Positions 32,853-45,211 of a stretch of 64,000 nucleotides of DNA are shown piece by piece. The notes below the pieces were generated by a model. It saw only the letters and a list, made by a program, of their open reading frames with translations, made no database searches and had not been told where the DNA came from. The position numbers were made by a program, and so were the translations under genes. How positions within the stretch are numbered: the first letter of the stretch is position 1; each line of letters starts with the position of its first letter. The stretch is from Laguncularia racemosa. Taxonomy: Eukaryota > Streptophyta > Magnoliopsida > Myrtales > Combretaceae. The DNA lies in NCBI GenBank assembly GCA_037954665.1, contig JBBMOL010000009.1:62001-126000 (forward strand), in the 5' to 3' direction.

Positions 32853-33458
32853 AGTGACGTAGCATACATGTGAAATTAAAGTGGGGTTTTATCGCAAACC
32901 GTTGATTATATGAATACTCAGGGTGCGATCTTGAAATACCAATTGATTCTATGAATTCCTAGGTATTTGGCATCTAAATTCAACAATTATATGAAATTTG
33001 AGAATTTAGCTAGAAAATAGAGAAAAGATGACTCCAAAAAAATTCAATGATACTCAATGAAAATTTGTTCAATACCCTAGGGCATACAAATAATGGTAGG
33101 CACAAAGATGCTAGAAATAGAACATAAAAAAGTTTCCAAAAATAGAAATGCCTAAAACTTAAGGTTAAGAAGTAAATTAAAAGACAAACACAACACTACA
33201 AATGAAACTCAAAGTAGAGATGTCTATAAAAAGTTATAAGTATTCTAAAAATTACCAAAAATACCAAATTTGATTGTTTATGGGATTAAACATCGAATTT
33301 GCCCTAAAAACAACATAACTTAACACTAAAAGTATTGACTTTTTTTTTATTTAGCTCATTTCCTTCGAAATAAGGTTTAGAAATCAAGAAATCACAATTG
33401 ATCCTTTTTTGTCCCATTTTGCTATGTGCTTATTTGCTAGTACCTCCACCTCATCTTT
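32853..33458 (-). repeat. Left arm of a ~600 bp inverted repeat flanking M
   Basis: Read on the minus strand from 33458 it matches 38949-39570 on the plus strand with frequent mismatches. Shared blocks include GGAGGTA..AGCAAATA, CTTATTTCGAAGGAAATGAG, TTTTAGGCATTTCTATTTTTGG and GGAATTCATAGAATCAATTG. Similarity stops near 32853. Identity unknown; no coding region recognised. Confidence 0.8.
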
Positions 33459-34107
33459 TGATGGGAATCAAACCATTTCTACAATAGGACCTATTACCCG
33501 AGCTAGAGCCAATGGATTGTAGAGTCTTGCATTGAGAGTCCTTTTTGACCAAATGGAACCCGAAGACAATCACATAGTGTCTTCATTCATTTCACATGAA
33601 TTTTTTTTATTTAATTAGGTACAATTATCAATACTGCAGGATTATAATGAAATTAGTTAGAACCTGGTTTAGAGTATGGTTTGTGATCCATTTGTTGAAC
33701 CAACCTAAACTAATGGGAGCCGACCATATATTGTGATTTTTTCTTTATTTTATTATATTTTTTCCATAATTAGGGACTAATATAATTACTTGTATAAAGG
33801 ACACAAAAGGAATAATTCATTTTTTATCAAAACAGTCATACATATGAATTGAGGGCTTTTTCTCATTTCGTATACTCTTATCAATCTTATGACATTGTGG
33901 TGAGTCAAAGGGCTTGGGTTGTTGTGGGTCATATCAACAATTACAAGTTTGATCCATATTCTACTAGTGTGTAATATCTGGTAAGAAATTGAATTTGTTT
34001 TATTTGCCTTGTTCTTAGTGTCACTAGGGTTCCACATGAATTCTAATTGGGGATTGTCTAATTGTTTCATAATTTTATATGTTTTGATGGTTAATTGAAT
34101 TAGCATA
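33459..34107 (+). repeat. 5' LTR of M
   Basis: Starts TGATGGGAATCAAACC. The first ~140 bp encode GPITRARA and the VLFDQMEPED segment. It ends AATTAGCATA, two or three bases short of the TATCA terminus of the 3' LTR, where L is inserted. Confidence 0.8.
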
Positions 34108-34730
34108 TGATGGGAATTAAATCACAACTCTTACCACGTTGTTCAATGCAGGAATCAAAGCACAAGAACCAGAGGAGGATGCCTTGAGGTCAGCCATAAA
34201 GGCTGATGGCTTTCATCCTAAACCGACCATTCAAGGCCGATAGTGTAGAGATAGGCTAGCCATAAAGGCCGGTGGCTTAGCCTCCAAGGTTGGCCTTCAA
34301 GGCCAGTGACGTTGATTACCAAAGTCGGCAGCTTGCCATGCAAGGCTGATCGCCTTTATTCCAAAGCCGGCGACTTATGTAGGCGAGTCAGACAAAATTT
34401 TGTGACTTTTCGCATTTTGTTTTCCTTTGCTATATATTTATTGTTTTGTATGAATTAGGGGACTTTTGAACATTTAAGAAAACACTTTGTGAAGTTTGAT
34501 GTTCATTTTACTCTTATCAATCCGTGGGATTGTAGTGAGTGATAGTATTAGATTGTTGTGTATCATATCAACAAATCCGTACTAGGATTAATCTCTTGTT
34601 GGTGCATCATATCCATCAAGGGTTTATGGTTTATTGTTCATTAATTTGATTGTTAGTTTCGATTACTATGGATTGTTGCCTAGGAATTGGAATCATTTGA
34701 TCTGATCATAGTTTTAGGCGGATTATCTTT

Positions 34731-34742
34731 TGGTATCAGAGC
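34731..34742 (+). other. Primer-binding site of L
   Basis: TGGTATCAGAGC, a perfect initiator-Met type site, 5 nt after the LTR end. Confidence 0.85.
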
Positions 34743-35189
34743 TTAGATTGAGATTAAGGATTGTGTCTATTGGAATTCCTTTGACAAATTAGGGTTCTTG
34801 AGATTGTGAATTTGTGTTGTGATCGATTGTCATTGAATTGCGGTCAAACATTGGTTATCGATTGGGTTGTGTTATTGTGCTGAGTGATTAAATTTAGGGT
34901 TTTTTCTGTGGAATCCATATCAATTGAAAATTAGGGTTTCTTCATTGTTGTTGTTTTGGATTGTAATTCTGTTGTTGTGGGTTGCTTGACTCTAAATTGA
35001 GATTAGGTAGAGATTGGTTATAGAAACAGGGTTATTATTATTGTTGAGTATCCTTATTGTATTATTGTTGTGCTTGGTTTTAAGCTAAGGGTTGAATGAA
35101 GGTTATAATTGGGATTGTGCCGATTGGGGGTTGTTGTAGTGTGTAATTGTCATTTGGAATTCTATTCTTAAGACTGTAATTCAGTGAGG

Positions 35190-36545
35190 ATGTCGAATGA
35201 CAGTGTTAATGGGGGAATCAGGAATGAGCTCAATAGCCAGGTTGGAGGAGGAATATAAGGTTGTTGTGCTGTAGGGGGAAGAAGAACAGTAGAAGAGCAG
35301 TTGCAGGACTTAACTACCATTGTTGCTAATCTAGCAACACGGGTCGATTAGATGACCTTACCCCAATAGCCAGCAGTAAATCTATAGGTACCCTCACTTA
35401 GGGTAGGTCTTAATGTTGTGGGTAAAGAAGGAGTAGGAGGAGGAAACAAAGGTAAATAGGTTGGAAGAGAGTATCATGCTTATAGAGAGGAGACAGATGA
35501 CAATTTTAGGGATGAACTTTATCCTAACCTTGAGTTCAGACCACCTAGGGGTTTATAGTATGTAAGATTGCAGATGCCTTCATTTACTAGAAAGGAGCCT
35601 ATAAAGGATTACCTTGATTGGGAGGATAAGGTAGAAGGACTCTTTGAGTGCTATGAGATTAATGATCATATAAGAGTTCATTTAGTAGCAGTTGAATTTA
35701 CAGGTTATGCCGCCTTGTGGTAGAAGAACCTTGTGGCCAACAGGAGGAGTGATGGTGATGCTAAGATTCATACTTGGTAAGAAATGAAAAGGGTGTTGAT
35801 GAAGAGGTTTATACTAGAACACTATAGGCAAGAGTTATTCATATGTCTCCAGACATTGAGACAGGGAGGCAAAATAGTTAATGAGTATGTCCGGTAGTTT
35901 GAGACATTAAGGATCTAATGTGGGGTAGTGGAACCTCCTGAACAAACTATGGCATAATTTATGTTTGGGTTGAAATATGAGATTACATGTATTGTCGAGT
36001 TGCAGAGGTATGACACTTTTGATGAGGCCATCCAATTAGCTTTAAAAATTCAGAGGCAAAGGCGCTTTAATCCATACAAAGCATCGAGTAATAGGTATGG
36101 ATATACTATTTGGCTACATAGATAAGATAGTCGGCAGGTTGAAAAGGGGGAAGTTGATAAGGTTATGGAGTCAAATGCAACTATTACTAATAGGGAAAGG
36201 GAAAGTTATGGAAAAGCCAAAGTGGTTGTTGGGACTAATATCAGACAAATAGTGCCAGGGTCACTAGGTGGAAAGATTTGTCAAACCTAATTCTCTAAAT
36301 GCATGGGCTTTAGACACATGGCTGCTCAAAGTCCCAACAAAAGGGTGATGATTGCTATGGAGGTGGATATTGAGGATGGTAAGGAAGAAGTACTAGAGCC
36401 TACAGATTTATTAGCACTGTTAAAGGAATATTATGGGGATCCAGACGCTAAGGTACATGAGGATAAGGGAAATGATCAATATGTGGCTATTAACGTATTA
36501 CGTAGGGTAATGACTACCTCTCTAGATATTGAGGACGTATAGAGG
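35190..36545 (+). pseudogene. gag of L
   Basis: ATG 35190 opens MSNDSVNGG. Matches K over its whole length: RTVEEQLQDLTTIVANLATRVD, LQMPSF, EGLFECYEINDH, a gag core with FTGYAALW, and a knuckle region near 36285-36340 in which two Cys are lost. About a dozen stops, many TAG at CAG positions. The acidic linker to protease is open from 36303 to 36542. Dead copy. Confidence 0.75.
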
Positions 36546-37177
36546 GAAAACCTATTCCATATTCCCTGTAGGTCCAAGGTAATCTTTGTACTCTTCTTAT
36601 TGATGGTGGTAGTTGCACTAATGTTATAGCTACTACATTAGTGAATAGATTGCAATTAGTCACTACACCTCCTCCTAAGCCCTATGAATTACATTGGTTG
36701 AGTGAGTGAGACATTCTGCATGTCACTCAAAGAGCTAAGGTTCCAATCAACATAGGGAAAAGTACTAGGATGTAATTGATTGCGATGTTCTCTCTATGTG
36801 CGCATTACATATATTACTGGGTAAACCTTGGTTATTTGATTGGAAGGTGCTGCATGATAGGTTTAGAAACATCTATATGTTTTAGAAGGATGGTAAATGG
36901 GTTGTTTTAAATCCTATGTCACCAACTGAGGTGCATGAAGCCCAAGAGTAGATCAATAAAACCACTAATAAGAAGTCCTTGATAGTATAGAGGAAGGGAC
37001 TAGGAGATGACCTGAAAAGAGTGAATAAAATATAAGTAATTCAGAAGGCTTCAAGGTAACCAAGACTTAAGGACAATAAACAATTGCAGACCAAAATTTT
37101 CAGTTCAGGGGATTCTTAGAAATGCGTAATAAAAATATAGGAACCATTAGATTTGAGGACAAATCTTTCATAAGTCT
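36546..37177 (+). pseudogene. Protease remnant of L
   Basis: A one-base loss near 36572 shifts into LLIDGGSCTNVIATT (about 36597-36640), the aspartic protease active site. The PYELHWLSE segment follows, with further stops (36707, 36772). After about 37080 the sequence passes to the end of pol without RT or integrase. Confidence 0.72.
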
Positions 37178-37309
37178 GAGGAGATGGTGGGAATCAAAGC
37201 ATGACTCTTACTATGTTGTTCAACGTGGGAAGCAAAGCGTAAGAACTGCAAGAGGATGCCTTTAGGCCAGCTATAAAGGCTGCTTTCATCCTAAACTGAC
37301 CATTCAAGG

Positions 37310-38281
37310 TGTTGGAGAGATGTGGTGTTTGTAAGAGGGCGAGGGAAAGAAGGGAGCATGGGGTGAATATATGCCTTTATCTCTACCTATATAGCCTTGG
37401 ATTGATATCGGCATGGATTTTATGTTGAGTCTTCCCAGGACATAAAGAGGCAAAGACTCCATCATGGTGGTCGTCGTCTGCTTCAGTAAAATGTCACACT
37501 TCGTGCCTTGCCACAAAATAGATGATGCACTTTTTATTGCGAACCTTTTGTGTAGGAAATAGTATGATTACATGGTATTCCCCACAGCATAATGTCTGAC
37601 AACGACACTAAATTTCTCAATGTCTTCTGGAAGACACTTTGGAAACGACTTGGTGCTAAACTTATGTATAGTACATCATGTCACTCCCAGACGAACGAGG
37701 TTGTCAATTGTACTCTTGGTGCTTTACTAAGAGCAACAATTGGCAATAATCTTACCGATTAGGACTTGTGTCTTTCTATTGTTAAGTTCGCTTACAATAG
37801 GTCAACTCATAGTTCAATAGGTAAGTCTCCCTTTGAAGTCATGTAGGGCTATAATCCTACCCTTCCATTGCATTTAATAGCTAATCCAGCAATAAAGGAA
37901 GAAAGTTTGAGTGGAGTAGAGTGTGCAAAGGAGATTCAGAAGTTTCATCAAAAGGAATTTGAGTATCTTAAGAAAACTCAGGAGTAGTAGAATCTTTAGG
38001 GCAACAAAAATAGGAAAACCAAGGTTTTGAATCTAGGTGATCTAGTTTGGATTTATCTCATCAAAGAAAGTTTCTTCATAAGAAATCACAGAAACTTTCA
38101 CCTAAAGCAAATGGACCATTCATAATTTTGAAGTGGATAAATAACAATGCTTATAGGGTGGAGTTACCAAGAGAATATGATGTGCTACATTCAATGTTGT
38201 AGGTCTATTACCTTACTTATTAGAAGATACTCAAGAAGACCCATTAGATTTGAGGGCAAATCTTTCATAGGCCTGAGGAGA
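37310..38281 (+). pseudogene. Integrase remnant of M
   Basis: Begins inside the zinc finger (ERCGVCKRAR). The core shows D in GMDFMLSLPR (about 37410), a second D in the MSDNDTKF segment (near 37590) and E in the NEVVN segment (near 37697), so DD35E is recognisable across frameshifts. The C-terminal domain is fragmentary (VWIYLIKESFF, then DPLDLRANL) and runs into the polypurine tract (38275-38281) and LTR. Many stops and indels. The left edge is a deletion junction with L's 3' LTR. Confidence 0.75.
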
Positions 38282-38948
38282 TGATAGGAATCAAACCATT
38301 TCAACAACAGGACCCATTACCTAAGCAAGAGCTAAAAGACTATAGAGCCTTACATTAAGAGTCCTTTTTGACCAAATGGAACCCGAAGACACTCACATAG
38401 TGTCTTCATTCATTTTATATGATTGTTATATATTTAATTAAGTACACTTGTCAATACTATAGGATGGCAATCAAACTAATTTGCACATGGATTAGAGAAG
38501 GGTTCATGGTCCAATGTTTTAAACCAAAATGAACCATAGATAGCCGGCCATGTATTATGCTATTTTCTTTATTTTCTTATGTTTGTTTTTCTATATTTAG
38601 GGACTACTATAAATACTTGCAAAAGGGACAGCAAAAAGACACTTTTGATATTTTTGGTCAAGGTAACACGTGAAAGAGGGTTTTTCTCTCTTTTTCCATA
38701 TGCTCTTATCAATTCTTGTAAGATTGAGGCAAGTTTATGCTTAGATTGTTATGTGTAAAATTAGTAATTGCAAGTTGTTTCTTCATTTTACTAGTGAGTA
38801 ATAGTTGGTAAGAATTTGGAATTCAGTTGTTCTTTGTTCTTAGAAAAATTAGGGTTTCACGTGAAAAGGGGATCCTTGCTATTTGGAAATAATTGTTCAA
38901 TTATTTCATAATTCGAACTGTGTTGATTGCAATTGGATCAACATATCA
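38282..38948 (+). repeat. 3' LTR of M
   Basis: TGATAGGAATCAAACC to CAACATATCA, 667 bp. Encodes the pol tail (GPIT.ARAKRL, FDQMEPEDTHIVSSF). The match to 33459-34107 is clear, though with indels, so the insertion is old. Confidence 0.82.
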
Positions 38949-39570
38949 AGGTAGAGGTATTAGCAAATAGGTACATGGCGAAATGGGACAAAATTGGGTC
39001 GGTTGCAATTTCTTGATGTCTAGACCTTATTTCGAAGGAAATGAGCTAACTCAAAGAAGTTAGTACCTAAAGTACTAAGTTATGCCATTTTTAGGGCAAA
39101 TTCCTTCGTTTAGTCCCTTAAATAAACGAATTTACTATTTTTGGGAAATTTTTATATTAGTTATAATTTTTTATACATTTCTATTTTAAGTGACTTTTAT
39201 GGCGTTGTTTTTGTTTTATAATTTTCTAAGTATCTTTAAGTTTTAGGCATTTCTATTTTTGGTAAATTTTAGATGTTTCCATTTTTGGAAACTTCTTATA
39301 TTCTATTTTTGGTAGCTTTATGATGGTTGTTATTTGTATGTCTTAGGGCATTGGGTAGACATTATCATTGAGTATTATTGAAATTTTGAGCTGTCATTGC
39401 TCTATTTTTCTCCTAAATTTTGGAATTCATAAAATTATCGAATTTGGATGTCAAATATCAAGGAATTCATAGAATCAATTGATATTTAAAAGTCGCATCT
39501 TGAGTATTCACATAATTAACGGTTTTGTGATAAAGTTCATATTAATTTCACATGTTTACGCTATGTCATT
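38949..39570 (+). repeat. Right arm of the inverted repeat flanking M
   Basis: Starts immediately after the M LTR and is the reverse complement of 33458-32853. Function unknown. Confidence 0.8.
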
Positions 39571-40204
39571 TTCCTTATTGCAAGAGTCAATATGGCTAGA
39601 CTTGGGTAAGTATATGCTAAAGGTTAATATTTGGGATGTCGAAGATATGTAATGGAAGATGGAGTGTATGAGGGAATATTTATGTTTATATTAAGAAAAT
39701 TTATTTATGTTTTGGTGATTTAATATGAGCAGATACTATAGATTACCTAAGTACCTTATTATGCTTAGTAGTATCTACTAGCACTTGATGGATATTATGC
39801 AAGACTCAAGTCCTGTGCTATGTTTTCATGATATGTAGACTTAATGTAATTAATATTGCTTTTTCTACTTAGAAATGTAGTTCATATCCCAAGTGTCTAG
39901 ATGTGAGTATGCCTTATACATCATATGGTAAATTCTTGAATAATAAGGGTGTTATTCTTGGGTTTCCGTGCTATGTACAATAAGTTGTTTCATCAAGGGT
40001 ATCCCTAAAGACGTGATATTAATTCTTTACAAACTAGCTTAGCTCTGCTTAACTCTATGGTCATCCCATAACTTCTCTGGTTTCTATAAATTTCTTAATG
40101 GGAATTAGAGTTGAATTCAAGTTAGGCTAATGGCTTGGTCAAAGACAAGGGCTTGATTAATTTGGTTCAAATAGTTAAAGCTGGTTCTATGATGGAGGAT
40201 GAGT
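39571..40204. other. Unassigned AT-rich sequence
   Basis: No coding region, LTR or repeat recognised. It lies between the inverted-repeat arm and solo LTR N. Confidence 0.4.
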
Positions 40205-40758
40205 TGATGTGTAAATATTCATATTTTATTTCAAATATTTATATGTAATTCATATTATTATTAAAAATCTACCAAAGATAAGATAGTGAGTAGAATATAT
40301 GGACAGGGGTAGTTTAGTCATTTCCCAGCCTAAGTATATAAGCCCTTTTATGACCTAAGGTTACACTTTTCTCCCTTTCTATAGTGTAAGTCTAGAGACT
40401 CTCATAAAACCTTAATGGCATTCCAAAGAAAAACAATCTCAAAGAGTGGATCCATTTAACTAGGTAAGGATTGTTAATCACTAGATACATGTATATGACA
40501 GTGGATTCGTAACTTTAAGTTGGTTTGATGATGTAAAAATCAGGAGTTGAGAATTGAAGCAAGGATTAAGGCAAAAAGTGCATAGAAACGGACAATCTAA
40601 GAAGCTAGATTGCAACCCGTAATGAGTACGTACCAAAATCTATTATGATGATAGAGTTAGCATAAATTGGAGTTAATTTGACATATTTAATTAGAAAATT
40701 AGCTTAAGATTAGAAGGAATAGGGAGTTTTTAATTGGAAAAAGAGAGTCCGTAGTGAA

Positions 40759-41220
40759 TAGAGAAATACATGGCCTCCTAACACGGCTGTGTTGTGTTTT
40801 GTTTCAAATCTAAGTCATATAGAGAGATATATTGCTTCCTAATACGGTTATGTCATAGCCTATGTTAAAACCTGAAATGAACAAAAAGGTACATGGTCTC
40901 CCACACATAGCCATGTCGTGTCCCATTTTAAGCTCAGATTAAATAGAAAGATACATGACCTTCCAACATGGTCGTGTCTCATCCAATGACAAAATATAAC
41001 ATACATAGAAAGACACACGGCCTCCCAACATGATTATGTTGACATTCATGCCAAAACCTAAAATACTAGAAAAGGTACATGGCCTCTCAACATGATCGTA
41101 TCTCGCCCATGTCAAAAAAAAAAAAAAAAGAAAGAAAGAAGAAGAGAAATGTATACGACCATTGGTATGGTCGTATACTACCTCATGTTCACCTACACGA
41201 CCTCCAACATGACCATGTTG
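40759..41220 (+). repeat. Degenerate ~60-65 bp tandem array in N
   Basis: About seven units, each of the form 'agatacatggcctcccaac', then a 'gtcgtgtc' core and 'catgtcaaaacc'. Inverted CACGGCC and GGTCGTGT blocks sit in each unit, similar in style to the family 1 LTR array. A poly-A tract interrupts it at 41114-41130. Confidence 0.65.
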
Positions 41221-41365
41221 AGTTGAAATGCGTCTATTTCATTTTAATGTATTGAGATACAATTCTAAGATCATGTCATTAGGATTATGTATAGGATTGG
41301 AGGATTTGTGAAGTTATAGACTTGTAAGGGAAAGTCAAGATTTGCAAAGTTAGGTATGTGTATAC

Positions 41366-42040
41366 TGATGAGGATCAGCTAGCATCTAAAAGGAAGGAAC
41401 CGAAATCCCATGATCCATTACATGGTATTGGAGGCTCGATGACCCGAGCTAGAGCTAAGAGGATGAATGAAGCTCTACAAAGATTAGTCATGGACTTACA
41501 AGCCAAGGAATCAAGCTACACTAAAGGAGACACAACACTTCTCAACTTGATTCACGTGACCATGGAGTGAAGTGATGATTTAGAGGCCTTAGAATAAATT
41601 CATTTTATTGATCCAAAAATGGAGAAACACATTTGGTTTTATTATTTTGTTATGTTTTGGTTTTATTTGTTTGGTATGTAATTTATATTATTTAGTTGCC
41701 CACTCGGTTACATGAGGATAAGGAAACAAATAGATTAAGCAACTTAGGTTTTCCATATTGTTGTATATACCTTATATAAGCTGTGTTTCCATGTGATATC
41801 TTATCATTGAATTGAAAACATAATTTCGTGAGATTACGAAAACCCTCTTTTTATTCTTTTGCAAAAGAACTCTTCCATAGGAATTCTTAACCGAATTGCT
41901 TGGAATCCCTTTTGATAACTTAGGTTTCAGTCAACAGGTGTGATTGGGGTCTAGTTACGCAATACTTGTTCGAGATGGTCCTCGGGGTAATCGATTCAAT
42001 AACATCATCGGGATTCTAGTACCTGGGGTTTCACACATCA
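41366..42040 (+). repeat. 5' LTR of G
   Basis: TGATGAGGATCAGC to TTTCACACATCA, 675 bp. Its first ~230 bp are open and encode the pol tail with GSMTRARAKRMNEALQ. It is followed by primer site TGGTATTAGAGC at 42043. Confidence 0.9.
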
Positions 42041-42054
42041 TTTGGTATTAGAGC

Positions 42055-42792
42055 TTCGATTTCTTGAATCAAGTAAATTTTATCCCCTTTTCATTATTCG
42101 TCTGTTGTTATTTTCCATACTCATATTTGGAAATTTGTATATATATATATATATTGTTCGATCACTAAAATCCCTTGGAGACCGATGACATCTAGGTTTT
42201 TAGCTTGTCTTTGAACATTCCATTGTTGTCCAATTCATAGTTCATATTGAAAGGCATATGTATAAAAAAAAAAGAAATTGAATTCGGTTAAAAAAAAAAA
42301 ATCAAGAACTGAAATCTCCTAAAAGAAAAAAAAAATTCTAATTTTGGTAAGTTACAATTTAATTGCAAAATTCACTTTCCAATTCCAATCACAACTTGTA
42401 TCTTGTCTTTCTAAATCTTGCATCCGAAATTACATTCCATAATTCTTGTAGATTCGGTGCAAATTTGTCTATCCATTGAATTGCATGTTAAGGAATTGTC
42501 TTAACTTGTTCTGAAGTTAGTAGTAAGAGATTGCTCATATCTATTAAAACTCTCATTGCACCGTAACTTGGAATCAACTAGTGATCATTAGTGTAACTTA
42601 GTGATTTGTGTTGAGTAGTTCTAATCTTAGTTCCTAGCAAAGGATTATAAAAGAGGGTCGTGAGGATATAATTGTGAGAGACATACACGAGTGGAATTGT
42701 GAGCATAATAATTGTGAGCAATACATGAGTGGGTGTGAGGAACATATTTTTTTTACTATTTATGATCTTACTCTATTGATAACCTTAGAATT
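42055..42792 (+). other. Leader of G
   Basis: AT-rich, with a TA microsatellite at 42139-42154 and A-runs near 42263-42340. Paired 'gagtggaattgtgagca' repeats lie near 42690-42740. Aligns with the H leader. Confidence 0.65.
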
Positions 42793-43877
42793 ATGTTGGG
42801 CCAGAACACGAATGGAGGTGAAAATAGGGTGATGTTTGAGGAGTTGATGGGGGAGATGAAGAGAATCTTGACGGGTGAACTTGAGCAGATCCATGAAAGA
42901 ATGGATAGGATGGAGAAAAGTAGGGAACCATCTAGCAGTACCACTATCAAGCAAGGAGTACGTAAACCGAATAGGGGAGGAGTTAAGATAGAAGAAGGTG
43001 AGGACTTTGATTTTGGAGATTGTCAACATGTTAGGGACAGAGGAAGTACCCAAAGGCGTGATAGTAATATGGAAGTATTAAGTTGAAAATCCCAACATTT
43101 TAGGGAAAGAATGATCTAGAGTTGTATTTAGAGTGGGATAGGAATATGGATCATGTGTTTAAGTGCCATAACTACATTGAGGAGAAAAAGATAAAACTGA
43201 CTGCAGTAGAGTTTTCAAATTATGCCAGTGTATGGTGGGATCAGCTAGTGCGTAATAGGCGTAGGTATAGAGAGAGACCTATTAGCACTTGGGATGAGAT
43301 GAAGACTATTATGCATAAATTGTTCATTCCTAGTCACTACTATAGGGACTTACTTAGGAAAGTCCAAGGATTGACACAGGGAACCAAAAGTGTAGAGGAT
43401 TATTACACAAAGTTGGAGATAGCCTTGATTGGGGCTAGAGTTGAGGAAGATGATAAGGCCACTATAGCTAGATTCATTAATGGGTTGAATAGGGAAATAG
43501 CTGATGTAGTGGATCTACACCATTATTTAGATATGGAAGAACTGCTACATAGAGCCATTAAAGTAGAGTGGCAATTAAAATATAGGAGTGAGCAGAGGAT
43601 TGGTTCGACTTCCAAATCTCCATGGAAGTCTACTTGGAAGAGGAACTCCACCAATTCAAAGCCTAAGGAGGACGTGAAGGCTAAGAATCCAGTTGCTGCA
43701 CCTAAGGAGAAAACTGACACTAAACCCCCTTCTAGGATTAGAGATATTGAGTATTTTAGCTGTGAGGGATTTGGACACATTGCATCCCAATGTCCAAATC
43801 AGAGAGCCATGATTATCTATGACAATGGGGATGTAGAGAGTGTGAGCTCTGAGGAAGAGGAGGAGTCACCATCGTAG
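42793..43877 (+). pseudogene. gag of G
   Basis: ATG 42793 opens MLGQNTNGGENRVMFEEL, then an acidic helical stretch and a first stop at 43084. A frameshift near 43085-43120 follows, then a long open core 43122-43877: YLEWDRNMDHVFKCHNY, VWWDQLVRNRRRY and VVDLHHYLDMEELLHRA. The knuckle reads YFSCEGFGHIASQC, with its first Cys changed to Tyr. It ends in an acidic run. This is the best-preserved family 2 gag; the lost Cys suggests relaxed selection. Confidence 0.85.
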
Positions 43878-44640
43878 GAGTATGAGGATGTTGACTTAAA
43901 GGGACCCATGAGTGGCGAGTTGTATGTCACAAGGAGAGTACTTAGTGTATAACCCCAGGAGGATGGTGAGGGGAACCAGCGCGAACATATTTTTCACACA
44001 TGGTGTCATATGTAGGGTTGAGTTTGTAGCTTGATAATCGATAGTGGCAGCTACACTAATGTTGCTAGCACCTTGCTAGTATAAAAGATGCAGTTGAAAG
44101 CTGTGAAACATCCGAAACCATATCGATTATAGTGGTTGAATGAATATGGGGAGGTTAAGGTGACTAAGTAGGTTCTTATAGCCTTTTCCATTGGGAGCTA
44201 TAAAGATGAGGTTATGTGTGATGTGGTATCTATGCAGGCTAGCTACATACTTTTAGGGTGACCTTAGCAATTCGATAGGAAGATTACATATGACGAGTAC
44301 AAGAATCAGTGTTCCTTTGTATTAAACAAAAGGAATGTGGTTCTCATGCCACAAAAACCATAGGAAGCTAGTGAGGATCAGATGCGAATGGCAAAAGAAT
44401 TAGAGAGAAACATGAGAGTGTGTGAGAGAAAGATGAGAAAAAGAAGAAGAGTGAGAAATAAACACTAGTGAGTTATGAGGGAAGAGAGTCTAAAACACTA
44501 AGAGGAGAGAAAATTGTAAGAAAAAGTGAGTGTAAGAGTGCAATGTTAGCGAGGTAACAATTACTTGTACTTATGTACAAGTATTTTTATTTTACTTATA
44601 CCGACACTAACCTTTCGTTACCTAGTATGGTGTTTTCTTT
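43878..44640 (+). pseudogene. Protease remnant of G
   Basis: Contains CSLIIDSGSYTNVAS (active-site Asp kept, DSGS form), a WLNEYGEVKVTK-like segment and a lysine-rich linker near 44390-44460, broken by many stops (43876, 43950, 44015, 44021, 44083 and others). After about 44570 it jumps to the end of RT. Confidence 0.75.
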
Positions 44641-45211
44641 TGGCTTTGTTACAGGTGTAGATGGGATAGCCATGGATGCGAAGAAATTGGAGGTGATCCA
44701 GAAGTGGCTAATACCAAAGGGACGTGTCAAGACTATGTTTCATCCAAGAGAAGGGATTTGGGTGCATTTGAGAAAAGAAAGATTAGTAGAGTAGCAGAAG
44801 TCTAAATTACATCCTAAGGGAGATGGATCTTTCCAAGAAGTGGAGCGCATCAATGACAACACTTACAAGATTGACTTGCCAAATCACTATTGTAATGTAA
44901 GCACCACTTTTAATGTTTCTGATTTCACTCCTCATGATGCAAGTGATTCGAGGACGAATCTTTTCAAGGAAGGAGGAAATGATGAGGATCAGCTAGCATA
45001 TAAAAGGAATGAACCAAAATCCCATGATCCATTACTTAGTATTGGAGGCTCGATGACCCGAGCTAGAGCTAAGAGGATGAATGAAGCTCTACAAGGATTA
45101 GTCATAGACTTACAAGCCAAGGAATTAAGCTACACTAAAGGAGAGACAACATTTGTCAACTTGATTCATGTGACCATGGAGGGGAGTGATGATTTAGAGG
45201 CCTTAGAATAA
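44641..45211 (+). pseudogene. RT-end / integrase C-terminal fusion and pol tail of G
   Basis: A GFVTGVDGIAMDAKKLEVIQ segment (end of the RT fingers-palm region) is joined at about 44718 to GRVKTMFHP, the start of the integrase C-terminal domain. A stop lies near 44793. It then runs open from 44840 through the polypurine tract into the LTR (TRARAKRMNEALQGL) to TAA 45209-45211. RNase H and the integrase core are gone. Confidence 0.82.

Larger units (their letters stand above)
34108..37309 (+). mobile_element. Element L: family 3 Ty3/gypsy element, 3' end deleted
   Basis: 5' LTR 34108-34725 (its end reads GCGGATTA in place of GCGCATCA), primer site 34731-34742, leader, gag, protease, polypurine tract (37178-37184), then only ~125 bp of 3' LTR (37185-37309) before a jump into integrase of M. 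RT to integrase is missing, as in K. Same orientation as M. Confidence 0.78.
33459..38948 (+). mobile_element. Element M: family 3 Ty3/gypsy element, interrupted by L, internal deletion
   Basis: LTRs at 33459-34107 and 38282-38948 match each other and share their coding start with J. Between them lie L (34108-37309) and an integrase remnant. M's primer site, gag, protease and RT are missing, apparently removed with most of L's 3' LTR by one deletion ending at 37309/37310. The five bases outside (TCTTT left, AGGTA right) do not match, so no TSD is seen. The element abuts an inverted repeat on both sides. Confidence 0.75.

Noticed and set aside
33459..33470. TCTTT before M as half of a TSD
   Set aside because: The right flank is AGGTA; no shift of the LTR edges by a few bases gives a 5-bp match.
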